The notes under the pieces are model-generated. The model did no database searches. It was not told the DNA's origin and saw only the letters and a program-made list of their open reading frames with translations. A DNA stretch of 64,000 nucleotides from Aliiroseovarius halocynthiae (GTDB taxonomy: Bacteria; Pseudomonadota; Alphaproteobacteria; Rhodobacterales; Rhodobacteraceae): the NCBI RefSeq assembly GCF_007004645.1, contig NZ_ML660019.1, positions 1,508,437-1,572,436 on the forward strand, written 5' to 3'. This document shows, piece by piece, positions 15,720-25,224 of the stretch. The stretch's first letter is position 1. Each line of letters opens with the position of its first letter. The position numbers and the translations under genes are program-made.

Positions 15720-17084
15720 ATGCCCCCAAAGTTCGGAACCAGCGGCCTGCGCGGCCTTGTCACGGATCTGACACCTCAGCTTGTCGGCAGCCACGTCGCA
15801 GCCTTTATCCGCGCCTGCCCCACTGGATCCGGGCTGTTTGTCGGACGCGACCTGCGCCCGTCTTCAGCGGACATTGCGGGCATGGTTGCACAAGCTGCGC
15901 ATGCGGCTGGGTTGCAAGTTACCGATTGCGGCGACATCCCAACACCGGCGCTGGCGCTCGCCGCAATGTCCGCCGGAGCCTCTGCTGTGATGATCACCGG
16001 AAGCCACATCCCTGCGGATCGTAACGGATTGAAATTCTACACCCCTGAAGGCGAGATCACCAAAGCGCACGAGACGGCAATTTTAGCGACCCTGTCGCAA
16101 GCCGACAGCCCTGCCCCCAGCACAGCTGCGTTCCGAAACACTACTGCTGGGCAAGAGTATGCCGATCGCTATGTCACCGCATTTGGTACGTCAGCGCTGG
16201 AAGGGCTGCGAATTGGTGTTTATAGCCACTCAGCCGTAGGACGTGATCTGCTTATGGACCTCGTCGTGGCATTGGGTGGCGAAGTGATCGAGCTGGGCCG
16301 CAGTGCCCATTTCATTCCCGTTGACACCGAGGCCGTCTCGCCCGAGCTGCGTAGGCAACTGCGGCTATGGGCAAGAGAGCATGAATTGTACGCGATCATC
16401 TCGACCGATGGTGACGGCGACCGCCCCTTGCTGACCGATGAAACTGGGTGGGTCATTGTCGGCGACGTGTTGGGGCAGATCACCGGCGCGGCACTTGGCG
16501 CAGCAGTCGCCGTCACGCCCGTATCCTCAAATTCAGGCGCAGAGACTGTCTTTGATCATGTCATTCGGACCCGCATCGGCTCGCCCTATGTCATCGCAGG
16601 AATGGAAACAGCGGCAGAGCAAGTGGTCGGATATGAGGCGAATGGCGGCTTTCTGCTGGGGTTCCATGCAAACGGCCTGCCACCGTTGATGACCCGGGAC
16701 GCTGTATTGCCGCTGCTGGTTCCGTTGATTCAAGCGCGTACGGCCGGGGCACTGTCAGCCCTTGTTGCCCAGCAACCTGCACATTTCACGGCGTCGGACC
16801 GACTGCAAGAGGTACCAACAGAGCGGTCCAGAACGCTGATTGCGTCCTTGTCCACGGGGCGATCTGCACAAGCCGCATTTCTTGCGAAATTCGGGGGGGC
16901 GCTGGGCAGCACCGATCAAACAGATGGGCTGCGTATGACACTTAAGGACGGTCGGATTGTACATCTGCGCCCGTCGGGCAACGCGCCCGAGTTGCGCCTG
17001 TATACCGAGGCGTCCAGCCCTGACGTGGCACAAGAGATGCTGTCACTTGGACTTGCGACGCTGAAAGAGCTTCTGGATAGCTAA
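15720..17084 (+). CDS. Phosphomannomutase / phosphohexomutase
   Basis: Predicted to interconvert mannose-6-phosphate and mannose-1-phosphate, feeding ManC for GDP-mannose. The 454-residue protein opens KFGTSGLRGLVTDL, carries the phospho-serine loop MITGSHIPADRNG with Ser95, the metal loop STDGDGDRP at 228-236, a sugar-binding region and the C-terminal phosphate site PSGNAPELRLYTEA. The active loop reads TGSHIP where most family members have TASHNP, so it belongs to a divergent subgroup. It converges with manC across 52 bases that carry a strong hairpin. Glucosamine or glucose phosphate as substrate is possible, but manC next door favours mannose. Confidence 0.85.
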   Translation: MPPKFGTSGLRGLVTDLTPQLVGSHVAAFIRACPTGSGLFVGRDLRPSSADIAGMVAQAAHAAGLQVTDCGDIPTPALALAAMSAGASAVMITGSHIPADRNGLKFYTPEGEITKAHETAILATLSQADSPAPSTAAFRNTTAGQEYADRYVTAFGTSALEGLRIGVYSHSAVGRDLLMDLVVALGGEVIELGRSAHFIPVDTEAVSPELRRQLRLWAREHELYAIISTDGDGDRPLLTDETGWVIVGDVLGQITGAALGAAVAVTPVSSNSGAETVFDHVIRTRIGSPYVIAGMETAAEQVVGYEANGGFLLGFHANGLPPLMTRDAVLPLLVPLIQARTAGALSALVAQQPAHFTASDRLQEVPTERSRTLIASLSTGRSAQAAFLAKFGGALGSTDQTDGLRMTLKDGRIVHLRPSGNAPELRLYTEASSPDVAQEMLSLGLATLKELLDS

Positions 17085-17092
17085 ACGGTAAA

Positions 17093-17113
17093 GGGCCGCG
17101 CGATCGGCGGCCC
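17093..17113. terminator. Hairpin between the convergent mutase and manC genes
   Basis: GGGCCGC (17093-17099) pairs perfectly with GCGGCCC (17107-17113) around GCGATCG. It sits in the 52-base gap between two convergent genes. There is no good T-tract on the plus side, so termination efficiency is uncertain. Confidence 0.5.
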
Positions 17114-17136
17114 CCATTCCCCTAAGTACAATGCGG

Positions 17137-18549
17137 CTAGTCGCGGGCGTAAGCGTCCTCGAACCGGATGATATCGTCTTCGCCCAGATAGGACCCAGTC
17201 TGCACCTCGATCAATACCATCGGAAGTTTCCCAGGGTTTTCAAGCCGGTGCATGGCACCAAGCGGGATGTAAACGGACTCGTTTTCAGACACCAGTTTCA
17301 CGTCATCATCAACCGTCACGCGCGCAGTGCCTTCGACCACGATCCAGTGTTCTGACCGATGGTGATGCGATTGCAACGACAACGCAGCCCCCGGACGCAC
17401 CACAATCCGCTTCACCTGAAAGCGATCCCCGATCACAAGGCTTTCGAACCAGCCCCAAGGGCGGTGATCTTTCGGGAAAGCCTCGGCCTGCGGTGCCTGC
17501 TTTTCTTTCAGCGCGATGACCGCCTGCTTCACCTCTTGCGTCCGTCCCTTATGGCTGATCAGAACCGCGTCGGGCATGGCCACGGCCACAATATCCTCAA
17601 GTCCAATCCCGACAATCTGCTGACTTTCGACTTCAGAGCGCAGCAGAGTGTTCTCGCAATCGATCGACGTGGCGGGGCCTGACAAGGACACCCCTTCAGA
17701 TTGGGTTTCCCGCCACACCGCCGCCCAATCGCCCAGATCGGACCAGCGGCCCGCGAAGGGTACAACGGACAGGTTGTCGGCCTTCTCCATCACTGCAAAA
17801 TCGATCGAGATCGCATCAGCGCTCGCCCATGCCTCGGGGTCCAGACGGATGAAACCCAGATCTGTCGTAGCCGCGTTAATCGACGCGTCGACGGCTGTGA
17901 TCAGATCGGGCGCATGCGCCTTGAACGCCTCCAGAATGGTCGGAACAGAGAATAGAAAAATCCCGGCATTCCAAAGATAACGCCCTTCTGCCAGCATCTG
18001 TGCGGCCGTCTCGGCATCAGGTTTTTCGACAAACGCCTTCAAAGGCAAGGCGCTTAGGTCACTGGTCGGGGCCGCATCCAGTTCAAGATAGCCGTACCCT
18101 GTTTCGGGACGGTCAGGACTGATCCCAAAAGTGACCAACTGCCCCTCCTGCGCCGCAGGAATGGCTGCATGCACGCAGGCCGAGAAAGCGTCCGCGTCCG
18201 GGATCACGTGGTCAGATGGGGCCACCAGCATCAGCCCGTCAGGATCACTTTGCGCCAAATGCAGTGCCGCTGCCAAAATTGCAGGTGCCGTGTCACGGCC
18301 CGCAGGTTCGATCAAAACCGCATCCGCCTCGATCCCGGCGCCAGCCAGCTGTTCTGTCACAATAAATCGGAAATCATTGGTCGTTACGACCAACGGCTTT
18401 GCATAACCTTCGCCCGACAAACGACGCGCGCTGTCCTGGAACAGGCTTTCGTCGCCCAACAGGGATGAGAACTGCTTGGGATAGCTTTTGCGCGATAAGG
18501 GCCACAAGCGGGTGCCGGAACCGCCGCAGAGCAATACTGGTGTAATCAT
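17137..18549 (-). CDS. manC: Mannose-1-phosphate guanylyltransferase / mannose-6-phosphate isomerase
   Basis: Bifunctional type II enzyme of 470 residues that makes GDP-mannose. The N-terminal nucleotidyltransferase has VLLCGGSGTRLWPLSRKSYPKQF near residues 5-27 and the FVEKPD motif, and the C-terminal cupin isomerase has RPWGWFESL and the metal-ligand region QSHHHRSEHW with VEGTARV. Length and both halves match ManC/AlgA/CpsB. It is transcribed towards the phosphomannomutase and completes the GDP-mannose supply for EPS. Upstream lies a 511-base gap to pntB, so it should have its own promoter. Confidence 0.93.
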   Translation of the reverse strand: MITPVLLCGGSGTRLWPLSRKSYPKQFSSLLGDESLFQDSARRLSGEGYAKPLVVTTNDFRFIVTEQLAGAGIEADAVLIEPAGRDTAPAILAAALHLAQSDPDGLMLVAPSDHVIPDADAFSACVHAAIPAAQEGQLVTFGISPDRPETGYGYLELDAAPTSDLSALPLKAFVEKPDAETAAQMLAEGRYLWNAGIFLFSVPTILEAFKAHAPDLITAVDASINAATTDLGFIRLDPEAWASADAISIDFAVMEKADNLSVVPFAGRWSDLGDWAAVWRETQSEGVSLSGPATSIDCENTLLRSEVESQQIVGIGLEDIVAVAMPDAVLISHKGRTQEVKQAVIALKEKQAPQAEAFPKDHRPWGWFESLVIGDRFQVKRIVVRPGAALSLQSHHHRSEHWIVVEGTARVTVDDDVKLVSENESVYIPLGAMHRLENPGKLPMVLIEVQTGSYLGEDDIIRFEDAYARD

Positions 18550-19060
18550 GGAACCGTTCTTTTTTGCCTCTCGCCCAGTTTAGCGATGACTAACCACTTG
18601 GCAACTGGGGTTTCTCGCGCCGACAGCTCGTATCCTGCTATTCATCATAGACGGCATCAGCCGCCGCACACCATTGTCGGAGTTTTTTGTTTCCAGTTTC
18701 TGGTCTCAAGGCGGTTGTTCATTGGAAGCTAAGCAGCTTGGGTCCTTTTTATTTCCCGGCCACAAGGTATCGAACACAGATAAGATAGGACGAGTTGGAC
18801 TGCCGCTCCCCGTAAGAGCGCGCGCCACTGCTTAGCATGCAACGCACATAGGAACTGAGACCTTGGGGACATTTGAAGTGCTGTAGGCGTTTACTCGCGA
18901 TCATCAACGTACATTCAACCGATTATTGCAGGCCGGGCACATTCGCATTTCCGCCATCAATCACACATGGAGCAAACTGGAATCTGCCCCTCTGCGCAGC
19001 TAACCCGAAACGCAAAACGCCCCCGAAACTGGGGGCGCTTCACATTATTTTCAGCCTGAC
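18550..19060. other. 511-base intergenic stretch between manC and pntB
   Basis: This gap contains the manC promoter at its left side and the pntB terminator at its right side (19018-19038). No credible open frame was found; a weak plus-strand frame at 18873-19112 runs into pntB and has no domain. A small hairpin AAGCT-aagc-AGCTT precedes CTTTTTATTT near 18726-18755, which could terminate a short unrecognised transcript, but I cannot support a named RNA. Confidence 0.4.
19018..19038 (-). terminator. Intrinsic terminator of the pntAB operon
   Basis: On the minus strand CGCCCCC pairs with GGGGGCG around AGTTTC, followed by TTTTG. It lies about 25 bases downstream of the pntB stop codon. Confidence 0.8.
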
Positions 19061-20506
19061 TTACTGGATCAGCGTTAGAAGCGTATCCAGCGACTGTTTG
19101 GCGTCGCCATAGAACATGCGCGTGTTCTCTTTGAAGAACAGCGGGTTCTCGATGCCCGAGTATCCGGCACCCTGACCACGTTTCGACACGAAGACCTGCT
19201 TGGCCTTCCAGCATTCCAGAACCGGCATGCCGGCGATGGGGCTGTTGGGGTCGTCTTGCGCAGCCGGGTTCACGATGTCGTTTGAGCCGATGACGATGGC
19301 AACATCCGTTTCCGGGAAATCGTCGTTAATCTCGTCCATTTCCAGCACGATATCATAAGGCACTTTGGCTTCCGCCAGAAGCACGTTCATGTGACCGGGC
19401 AGTCGGCCTGCAACCGGGTGGATTGCGAAGCGAACGTTCTTGCCCTTTGCGCGCAGACGACGAGTCAGTTCGGCCACGTTCTGTTGGGCTTGTGCCACAG
19501 CCATACCGTAGCCGGGGATGATAACCACACTGTCGGCCTCTTCCAGAGAAGCGGCCACACCTTCGGCGTCGATGGCGATCTGTTCGCCTTCGATTTCCAT
19601 GGCCGGGCCGTCCGAGCCGCCGCCAAAGCCACCCAGAATAACCGACACGAAGGACCGGTTCATCGCCTTACACATGATGTAAGACAGGATCGCACCCGAC
19701 GAGCCAACCAGCGCGCCCACTACGATCAGAAGATCGTTGCCCAGCGAGAAGCCGATGGCCGCAGCCGCCCAACCCGAATAGCTGTTCAGCATCGACACAA
19801 CCACCGGCATGTCCGCACCGCCGATGCCCATGATCAGGTGATACCCAATGAACAGCGCCGCAATGGTCAGGATGATCAGCGGCAGGAAAGCTGCCGTGTT
19901 CAGATACCAGATCAGACACAGGACCGAAATCGCCGCAGCGCCCGCATTCAGCATGTGACCACCCGGCAGCTTCTCCGCCGACGAGGTTACTTTGCCCGAC
20001 AGTTTGCCATAGGCGATAACCGAACCAGTGAAAGTCACGGCACCGATCCAAACGCCCAGCGACAGTTCGACCAACAGGATGTTGATCTCGACTGCCGATT
20101 TCTTGGCAATCAGCTGACCAAAGGCGCCCAGCTCTTTGACGGCGTCTTTGCCGATGGCCAAAGCCTCGGCCGCGTTGCCAATTTCAAAGTGGGCATTAAA
20201 GCCAACAAACACAGCGGCCAGACCGACCAGTGCGTGCATCCCGGCAACCAGTTCCGGCATCTGGGTCATCTCGACCTTGGAGGCCAGTTGATACCCGATA
20301 TAGCCGCCCGCTGCGATCAGCGGGATCGACAGCCACCACAGACCGGCACCGGGGCCGATCAGGGTTGCAACAACGGCCAGCGCCATGCCGACAATGCCGT
20401 ACCATACTGCGCGTTTCGCGCTTTCCTGCCCCGACAAACCGCCAAGGGAAAGGATGAACAGAACTGCTGCAACAACATATGCAGCTGTGGTGAAACCAAA
20501 TTCCAT
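19061..20506 (-). CDS. pntB: NAD(P) transhydrogenase subunit beta
   Basis: Membrane and NADP-binding subunit of the proton-translocating transhydrogenase, which makes NADPH from NADH using the proton gradient. The 481-residue protein has around nine membrane helices (for instance [42 protein letters not shown]) and a C-terminal Rossmann domain with [28 protein letters not shown] and [12 protein letters not shown]. Start ATG at 20506 has an AAGGGGGTAGGG stretch before it. It follows pntA after 13 bases. Single-polypeptide alpha and beta subunits match the E. coli layout. Confidence 0.96.
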   Translation of the reverse strand: MEFGFTTAAYVVAAVLFILSLGGLSGQESAKRAVWYGIVGMALAVVATLIGPGAGLWWLSIPLIAAGGYIGYQLASKVEMTQMPELVAGMHALVGLAAVFVGFNAHFEIGNAAEALAIGKDAVKELGAFGQLIAKKSAVEINILLVELSLGVWIGAVTFTGSVIAYGKLSGKVTSSAEKLPGGHMLNAGAAAISVLCLIWYLNTAAFLPLIILTIAALFIGYHLIMGIGGADMPVVVSMLNSYSGWAAAAIGFSLGNDLLIVVGALVGSSGAILSYIMCKAMNRSFVSVILGGFGGGSDGPAMEIEGEQIAIDAEGVAASLEEADSVVIIPGYGMAVAQAQQNVAELTRRLRAKGKNVRFAIHPVAGRLPGHMNVLLAEAKVPYDIVLEMDEINDDFPETDVAIVIGSNDIVNPAAQDDPNSPIAGMPVLECWKAKQVFVSKRGQGAGYSGIENPLFFKENTRMFYGDAKQSLDTLLTLIQ

Positions 20507-20519
20507 GATCCCTACCCCC

Positions 20520-22091
20520 TTAAGATTTCTGGAACATGGCGAGCATGCGCCGTGTCACGAGGAAGCCGCCGAAAATGTTGATCCCAGCCATGAAGACCGA
20601 GGCCGCCGCCAGCAGGATCACCAAGAACGAGCCCGAGCCAATCTGCATCAGCGCGCCCAGAATGATGATCGACGAAATGGCGTTGGTCACAGCCATCAGA
20701 GGCGTGTGCAGCGAGTGCGACACGTTCCAGATCACCTGGAAGCCCACAAACACGGCCAGAACGAACACGATGAAGTGCTGCATAAAACTGGCGGGCGCAT
20801 ATAGACCCAAGAGAAGCAGCAACGCGCCACCGGCAGCCAGCAGGGTCACCTGCTGTTTGGTCTGCGCTTTGAACGCAGCAGCTTCTTGCGCCTTGATTTC
20901 CTCAGGCGTCAGTGCCTTGACCTCGGCCTTCGGCTGGGCCGCAATGGCCTGCACTTTCGGCGGGGGTGGCGGGAAGGTGATTTCGCCTTCGTGGGTCACG
21001 GTCGCGCCACGGATCACGTCATCTTCCATGTCGTGATTGACCTTGCCGTCCTTCTCGGGCGTCAGGTCAGTCATCATGTGACGGATGTTGTTGGCATAAA
21101 GCGACGACGATTGCGAAGCCATGCGCGATGGGAAGTCGGTATAACCGATGATGGTCACGCCATTATCGGTCACGACCTTCTCGTCCATCACGGTGCCTTC
21201 AGCGTTGCCGCCCTTTTCAGCCGCAAGGTCAACGATGACCGAGCCCGGCTTCATCGCGTCGATCATATCCTTCAGCCAAAGCTTCGGAGCTTCGCGGTTC
21301 GGGATCAGCGCGGTGGTGATGACGATATCAACTTCGGGGGCCAGCTCGCGGAACTTGGCCAGCTGAGCTTCGCGGAACTCTGGCGAAGACACAGCAGCGT
21401 AACCACCAGTGGCGGCGCCGTCCTGCTGTTCTTCCTCAAAATCCAGATAGACGAACTCGGCGCCCATCGATTCAACCTGTTCGGCCACTTCGGGGCGCAC
21501 GTCGAATGCATAGGTGATCGCACCCAGCGAGGTCGAGGTGCCAATGGCGGCCAGACCGGCAACGCCTGCACCGACAACCAGAACCTTGGCGGGCGGAACC
21601 TTACCAGCAGCGGTCACCTGACCTGTGAAGAAACGGCCAAAGTTGTTCCCGGCTTCGATCACAGCACGGTAACCTGCGATGTTCGCCATGGACGACAGAG
21701 CGTCCATCTTCTGCGCACGCGAAATACGCGGCACCATTTCCATCGCAATCACGCTGGCACCGGACTTCTTGGCCTTCTCAAGCCCGTCCTCATTGCCGCC
21801 CGGATTGAAGAAGCTGATCAGCGTCTTGTCAGCGGTCAGGCGTTTCAGCTCTGTATCATTGGGCTGACGCACTTTCGCGATGATGTCAGCAGCTTTCCAA
21901 AGTGCTGCAGCAGTCTTTACGACCTCGACACCTGCTTCTTTATATACCGCATCCGAGAAGCCGGCATTTGCGCCCGCTTTGGTCTCGATCACGCAGTCAT
22001 AGCCCAGCTTTTGCAGCATCTTGGCGCTTTCAGGCGTCATCGCAACGCGATTTTCGCCCTCGAACACTTCCTTGGGTACACCGATCTTCAC
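20520..22091 (-). CDS. pntA: NAD(P) transhydrogenase subunit alpha (GTG start)
   Basis: NAD-binding subunit with membrane helices. The family N-terminus [21 protein letters not shown] follows a GTG at 22089-22091 with GGAAGAG seven bases upstream; the ATG 63 bases further out would add residues of no known family match. The 523-residue product has the alanine-dehydrogenase-like domain with [16 protein letters not shown] and [14 protein letters not shown]-like region ([14 protein letters not shown]), a proline-rich linker ([11 protein letters not shown]), and four C-terminal membrane helices ending in [13 protein letters not shown]. It overlaps no neighbour and heads pntAB. Confidence 0.95.
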   Translation of the reverse strand: MKIGVPKEVFEGENRVAMTPESAKMLQKLGYDCVIETKAGANAGFSDAVYKEAGVEVVKTAAALWKAADIIAKVRQPNDTELKRLTADKTLISFFNPGGNEDGLEKAKKSGASVIAMEMVPRISRAQKMDALSSMANIAGYRAVIEAGNNFGRFFTGQVTAAGKVPPAKVLVVGAGVAGLAAIGTSTSLGAITYAFDVRPEVAEQVESMGAEFVYLDFEEEQQDGAATGGYAAVSSPEFREAQLAKFRELAPEVDIVITTALIPNREAPKLWLKDMIDAMKPGSVIVDLAAEKGGNAEGTVMDEKVVTDNGVTIIGYTDFPSRMASQSSSLYANNIRHMMTDLTPEKDGKVNHDMEDDVIRGATVTHEGEITFPPPPPKVQAIAAQPKAEVKALTPEEIKAQEAAAFKAQTKQQVTLLAAGGALLLLLGLYAPASFMQHFIVFVLAVFVGFQVIWNVSHSLHTPLMAVTNAISSIIILGALMQIGSGSFLVILLAAASVFMAGINIFGGFLVTRRMLAMFQKS

Positions 22092-22267
22092 AGTCTCTTC
22101 CTTCTCCCGTCGTGTGCCGAACGAGGGGTCATCCCCCGGCCCCGGCGGTTTCATGGCGCATCAGGCACGCATCGGACGCGCAAGATGTTGTCGTTTCAAC
22201 GATCACAGCAACAATATTATTTCAATACGTCACCAAAAGTCGCGACGCAATGCCGCTTTGCAGCAAA

Positions 22268-22726
22268 TTAAAGCCAGCGACGTACCGTCGCGGCCCAATT
22301 TTCATATTCCTCTCCGAACAAGGTGATCAGCCCCTCCTCTTCCCCAAGGATGAAGCGTGTCGTTATGATTCCCATGAACACAGGCACCAGAACCAACGCT
22401 GGAAGCACGTCCCAACGCAAGACCAGCCCGCCCAACACCATGGCATCTGCTAAATAAATAGGGTTGCGCGTTAGCTGATAGATACCTGATCTTAGAAAAG
22501 CCGACGGACGTTTGCGCGGGATGATCGTGGTGCGGGCGCGCAGAAACTCCCATACTGCCAGCGCCATCACCCCAAGCCCGATACAGATCAAACCAGTGCC
22601 AGCCCCTTGGGTCCAGTTCAAACCAAAGCCAAGCCCCGGAATAAGACGGTCCACTCCAAATGCAGCAACGGCCATCGCGATCAACCAAAATGGAGGCAAA
22701 TCAAGGAAGCGGAACAATCGGGCCAT
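22268..22726 (-). CDS. Isoprenylcysteine carboxyl methyltransferase-family membrane protein
   Basis: A 152-residue integral membrane protein with about four helices and the C-terminal ICMT/phospholipid-methyltransferase signature: SGIYQLTRNPIYLADAMVLGG, then ITTRFILGEEEGLITLFGEEYENW. Bacterial members methylate membrane-associated acceptors that are mostly unknown. ATG at 22726 is preferred, with AGGA upstream; a TTG four codons earlier lies inside the pirin terminator. It lies 176 bases upstream of pntA on the same strand. Confidence 0.8.
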   Translation of the reverse strand: MARLFRFLDLPPFWLIAMAVAAFGVDRLIPGLGFGLNWTQGAGTGLICIGLGVMALAVWEFLRARTTIIPRKRPSAFLRSGIYQLTRNPIYLADAMVLGGLVLRWDVLPALVLVPVFMGIITTRFILGEEEGLITLFGEEYENWAATVRRWL

Positions 22727-22732
22727 GGGTCC

Positions 22733-22763
22733 TATCAAAAAGGGCAGAGTCCCTGCCCTTGTA
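22733..22763 (-). terminator. Intrinsic terminator of the pirin gene
   Basis: On the minus strand AAGGGCAG-ggact-CTGCCCTTTTTGAT forms a GC-rich hairpin with a T-run, about 60 bases after the pirin stop codon. Its T-run nearly reaches the ribosome site of the methyltransferase gene at 22726. Confidence 0.8.
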
Positions 22764-22819
22764 ACAATTCGACAGATTTATGCAATGACCGACAAAACGA
22801 ATTCCCTTTGCGACATTTG

Positions 22820-23731
22820 TTAGTGTGCAGGCTGAATGAACGTCCCGTTACGCAGATCACGCATCGCTTGGCGCAGCTCGTCCTTGGTGTTCATGACGAT
22901 TGGACCGTGCCAAGCAACGGGTTCACCGATAGGAGCTCCGGCAACAAGCAGGAAACGAATGCCTTCTGGCCCCGCCTGCACGCGCACATCATCCCCGGCG
23001 CCAAACCGTATGACCATACGATTGCCTGACAGATCGCGGATGTTGACTTCGTTCCCCATCACTTCTTTTTCAAGCAGTACGCCTTGGGGTGCGGCGGCGT
23101 CGGTAAACGCCCCTGCCCCTTCAAACACATAGGCAAATGCCTGTCGGCGCGTGTCGACCGGCAATGTCTTGGTGACGCCCGCCGGGATAGTTACATCCAA
23201 ATAGAGCGGATCTGCAGCGATCCCATCCACCGGCCCCTTGCGGCCCCAGAAATCCCCCACGATCACACGGACCTTGGTGCCGTCGTCTTCTTCGATGACA
23301 GGGATCTCAACCGAGGGGACATCCTGATAGTTAGGTGCCGTCATCTTCAAATCACGTGGCAAGTTGGCCCACAGCTGAAACCCATGCATCTGCCCGCGCG
23401 TGTTTGCAATGGGCATTTCCTGGTGCATGATGCCAGACCCGGCTGTCATCCACTGAATATCACCTGCCCCAAGCGTCCCCTTGTTGCCAAGACTGTCTTC
23501 ATGCTCGACCTCGCCGGCCAGTACATAAGTGATAGTTTCAATCCCGCGATGTGGATGCCACGGAAACCCTTTTTCGGACAGGCGCGGATCATCGTTGCGG
23601 AAATCATCGAATAGAAGAAATGGATCATACGCCGTTGGGTCCTGAAACCCGAATGCCCGGTGTAAATGGACCCCGGCCCCCTCGATCGTAGGATTTGATG
23701 GATCGGCCGAAAGAACTGGTCGAATGGACAT
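22820..23731 (-). CDS. Pirin family protein
   Basis: A 303-residue bicupin. The start at 23731 has AAGGAG upstream, and the frame extension of 52 codons lacks family sequence. Visible pirin motifs are GFPWHPHRGIETITYVLAGEV and HEDSLGNKGTLGAGDIQWMTAGSGIMHQEMP, which carry the metal-binding His/Glu residues, with a second cupin DVTIPAGVTKTLPV and the C-terminal GPIVMNTKDELRQAMRDLRNGTF. Some pirins are quercetin dioxygenases or redox sensors; the role here is unknown. Confidence 0.92.
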   Translation of the reverse strand: MSIRPVLSADPSNPTIEGAGVHLHRAFGFQDPTAYDPFLLFDDFRNDDPRLSEKGFPWHPHRGIETITYVLAGEVEHEDSLGNKGTLGAGDIQWMTAGSGIMHQEMPIANTRGQMHGFQLWANLPRDLKMTAPNYQDVPSVEIPVIEEDDGTKVRVIVGDFWGRKGPVDGIAADPLYLDVTIPAGVTKTLPVDTRRQAFAYVFEGAGAFTDAAAPQGVLLEKEVMGNEVNIRDLSGNRMVIRFGAGDDVRVQAGPEGIRFLLVAGAPIGEPVAWHGPIVMNTKDELRQAMRDLRNGTFIQPAH

Positions 23732-23838
23732 TGGTATCTCCTTACGAATGACGCGCTTTGTATGGATATGGGGTAAACACCCCACCCAGCCAACTCCGCG
23801 AAAACGAACAGTACTGTCTGCAGCTGTGCACAGGATAC

Positions 23839-23870
23839 AAAAACGCTCCGGCCTTTGGAGGACCGGAGCG
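23839..23870 (-). terminator. Intrinsic terminator of the Tad-like operon
   Basis: On the minus strand CGCTCCGG and CCGGAGCG pair around an 11-base loop, followed by TTTTTG. It lies 67 bases after the stop of the last TadE-like gene (23937) and also separates it from the pirin gene. Confidence 0.8.
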
Positions 23871-23936
23871 TGAAGGAACATCAACATTTAGGCTCTGTTT
23901 GAATCAGACCAAAACTATGCTTTCCATTGCGACACC

Positions 23937-24611
23937 TTATGCATCCGGGTCTTTGCATACCTTTCCAGGCTTCTCGAAGCATAGAAATTCATATTCGCGA
24001 GTGCTGGTCACAACCGTGTTGTGAAAAAAGGTTTCATGTAGACCAGTCCATTCTGTTGGAAAGATCGGCTTAAACCTAGCATGTGTTTCCACAACAAAGA
24101 GATATTCGCCCTCATACATGTTTGGGATACGTCCTCCAAGCTGTTTCAACATCTCTGCAGTGTCTGCAAACACCTTGCCGCCGTTCGCTTCCGCACCCAG
24201 ACTAGCCGCAGAGTTTGCACGCAAAAAGGTTAACTCACGTTTCTCTACATTGTCGGGATCGTCGGCATTGTTGCACTTATCCTTCTCAACAGCACAATGC
24301 ACCACGCTCACGCGGATCCAGCTTTCGTTGCCGGTATTTGACATGTAGCGAAATAGCTTATCAACGCCATTGAACGTTTTGCGATCATACTTATAGACCC
24401 GGGATAGATAGTCAGAAATCGCGTAATTCGCCCGCAAAGCGAGGGACTGCTTGCGAAATGCGTCGAAAAACGCGAAAAACGCCATCAGTGCAAAGAAGAG
24501 CAACGGCAAAATTATCACGCTCTCGACTGTGACAGTCCCTGACTCGTTCTCACAAAACCTGCAAAAGCGGTGCTTCAGCGTGGGTCGGGAGGATCCAATA
24601 TTGGACAACAT
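23937..24611 (-). CDS. TadE-like pseudopilin (third gene of Tad-like trio)
   Basis: A 224-residue protein with a type-IV-pilin-like N-terminus: a short basic leader, GTVTVESVIILPLLFFALMA, then one hydrophobic helix and a long polar C-terminal domain with several cysteines. TadE-type proteins are minor pseudopilins of Flp/Tad pili. ATG at 24611 fits AAAGGA five bases upstream; ATG at 24617 would overlap the ribosome site. It starts nine bases after the preceding gene of the trio, so it is co-translated. No Tad secretion ATPase or flp prepilin is in the window. Confidence 0.8.
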   Translation of the reverse strand: MLSNIGSSRPTLKHRFCRFCENESGTVTVESVIILPLLFFALMAFFAFFDAFRKQSLALRANYAISDYLSRVYKYDRKTFNGVDKLFRYMSNTGNESWIRVSVVHCAVEKDKCNNADDPDNVEKRELTFLRANSAASLGAEANGGKVFADTAEMLKQLGGRIPNMYEGEYLFVVETHARFKPIFPTEWTGLHETFFHNTVVTSTREYEFLCFEKPGKVCKDPDA

Positions 24612-24620
24612 GCGCATCCT

Positions 24621-25217
24621 TTACGGTTCATTCACAAAGGTGGTTGTTGCTGAAATGGCAACGCCACCAGAAGGATCAAGCGGCAAGCCCAAGATCCACG
24701 GGGTCGTTTGGAAGAACGGATCTGCCACAAGGCAAGCCCGAAGCAGCAACAGATCACCGGCTCCACCTGGCCCGTACTCGACATCCTCTGGGGGTTTGAA
24801 ATCGTCATTTCGATCCACGCAAACCCGAGAAACAGTGGGCATACTCCACGCCACCTGATCAATTCGACGCATCTCAATTGTAAGAGATTTCTCACAATCG
24901 TCGAAAATTAACCCCTTCTCACATATTGTTTTCTTAAGATCATCGACCTCGCTGGGCCGAACGGTCCCTAGCCGCAATCCACGCACCTGCAAATCGATAG
25001 CTCGATCCAGAAGAACCGTTCGAAAACCAAAGTATGTTAGCTCGAATGACATCAGGAATAACGTCAGATAGAGCGGGAACCAGATTACAAACTCAATCGT
25101 CGAAGATCCACGCGTAGATCTGCGAAAGTCCCGCAGTTCAGACCATTCACGTTTCATACTGAATGCATCAACACACAATCTGAGACGCCTGCGCGCCAAA
25201 TGTCGATAACGTCTCAT
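24621..25217 (-). CDS. TadE-like pseudopilin (second gene of Tad-like trio)
   Basis: A 198-residue protein with the same plan: basic N-terminal stretch, TRGSSTIEFVIWFPLYLTLFLM with the pilin-type Glu inside the hydrophobic helix, and a C-terminal domain carrying four cysteines. The ATG at 25217 has AGGA upstream and a GTG codon directly before it. It follows the VWA gene by seven bases and precedes the third gene by nine, which marks one operon. Confidence 0.8.
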   Translation of the reverse strand: MRRYRHLARRRLRLCVDAFSMKREWSELRDFRRSTRGSSTIEFVIWFPLYLTLFLMSFELTYFGFRTVLLDRAIDLQVRGLRLGTVRPSEVDDLKKTICEKGLIFDDCEKSLTIEMRRIDQVAWSMPTVSRVCVDRNDDFKPPEDVEYGPGGAGDLLLLRACLVADPFFQTTPWILGLPLDPSGGVAISATTTFVNEP

Positions 25218-25224
25218 CACTGTC

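Noticed and set aside
18873-19112. Plus-strand frame across the manC-pntB gap
   Set aside because: It runs through the pntB terminator and into the pntB coding region, without domain or ribosome site.
19391-20581. 396-codon open frame on the plus strand opposite pntB
   Set aside because: It lies antisense to a certain transhydrogenase gene and has no family motif; its His/Arg/Gln-rich translation is typical of a shadow frame.
20886-22271. 461-codon open frame on the plus strand opposite pntA
   Set aside because: Antisense to pntA, no domain, composition typical of shadow reading of a GC-rich gene.
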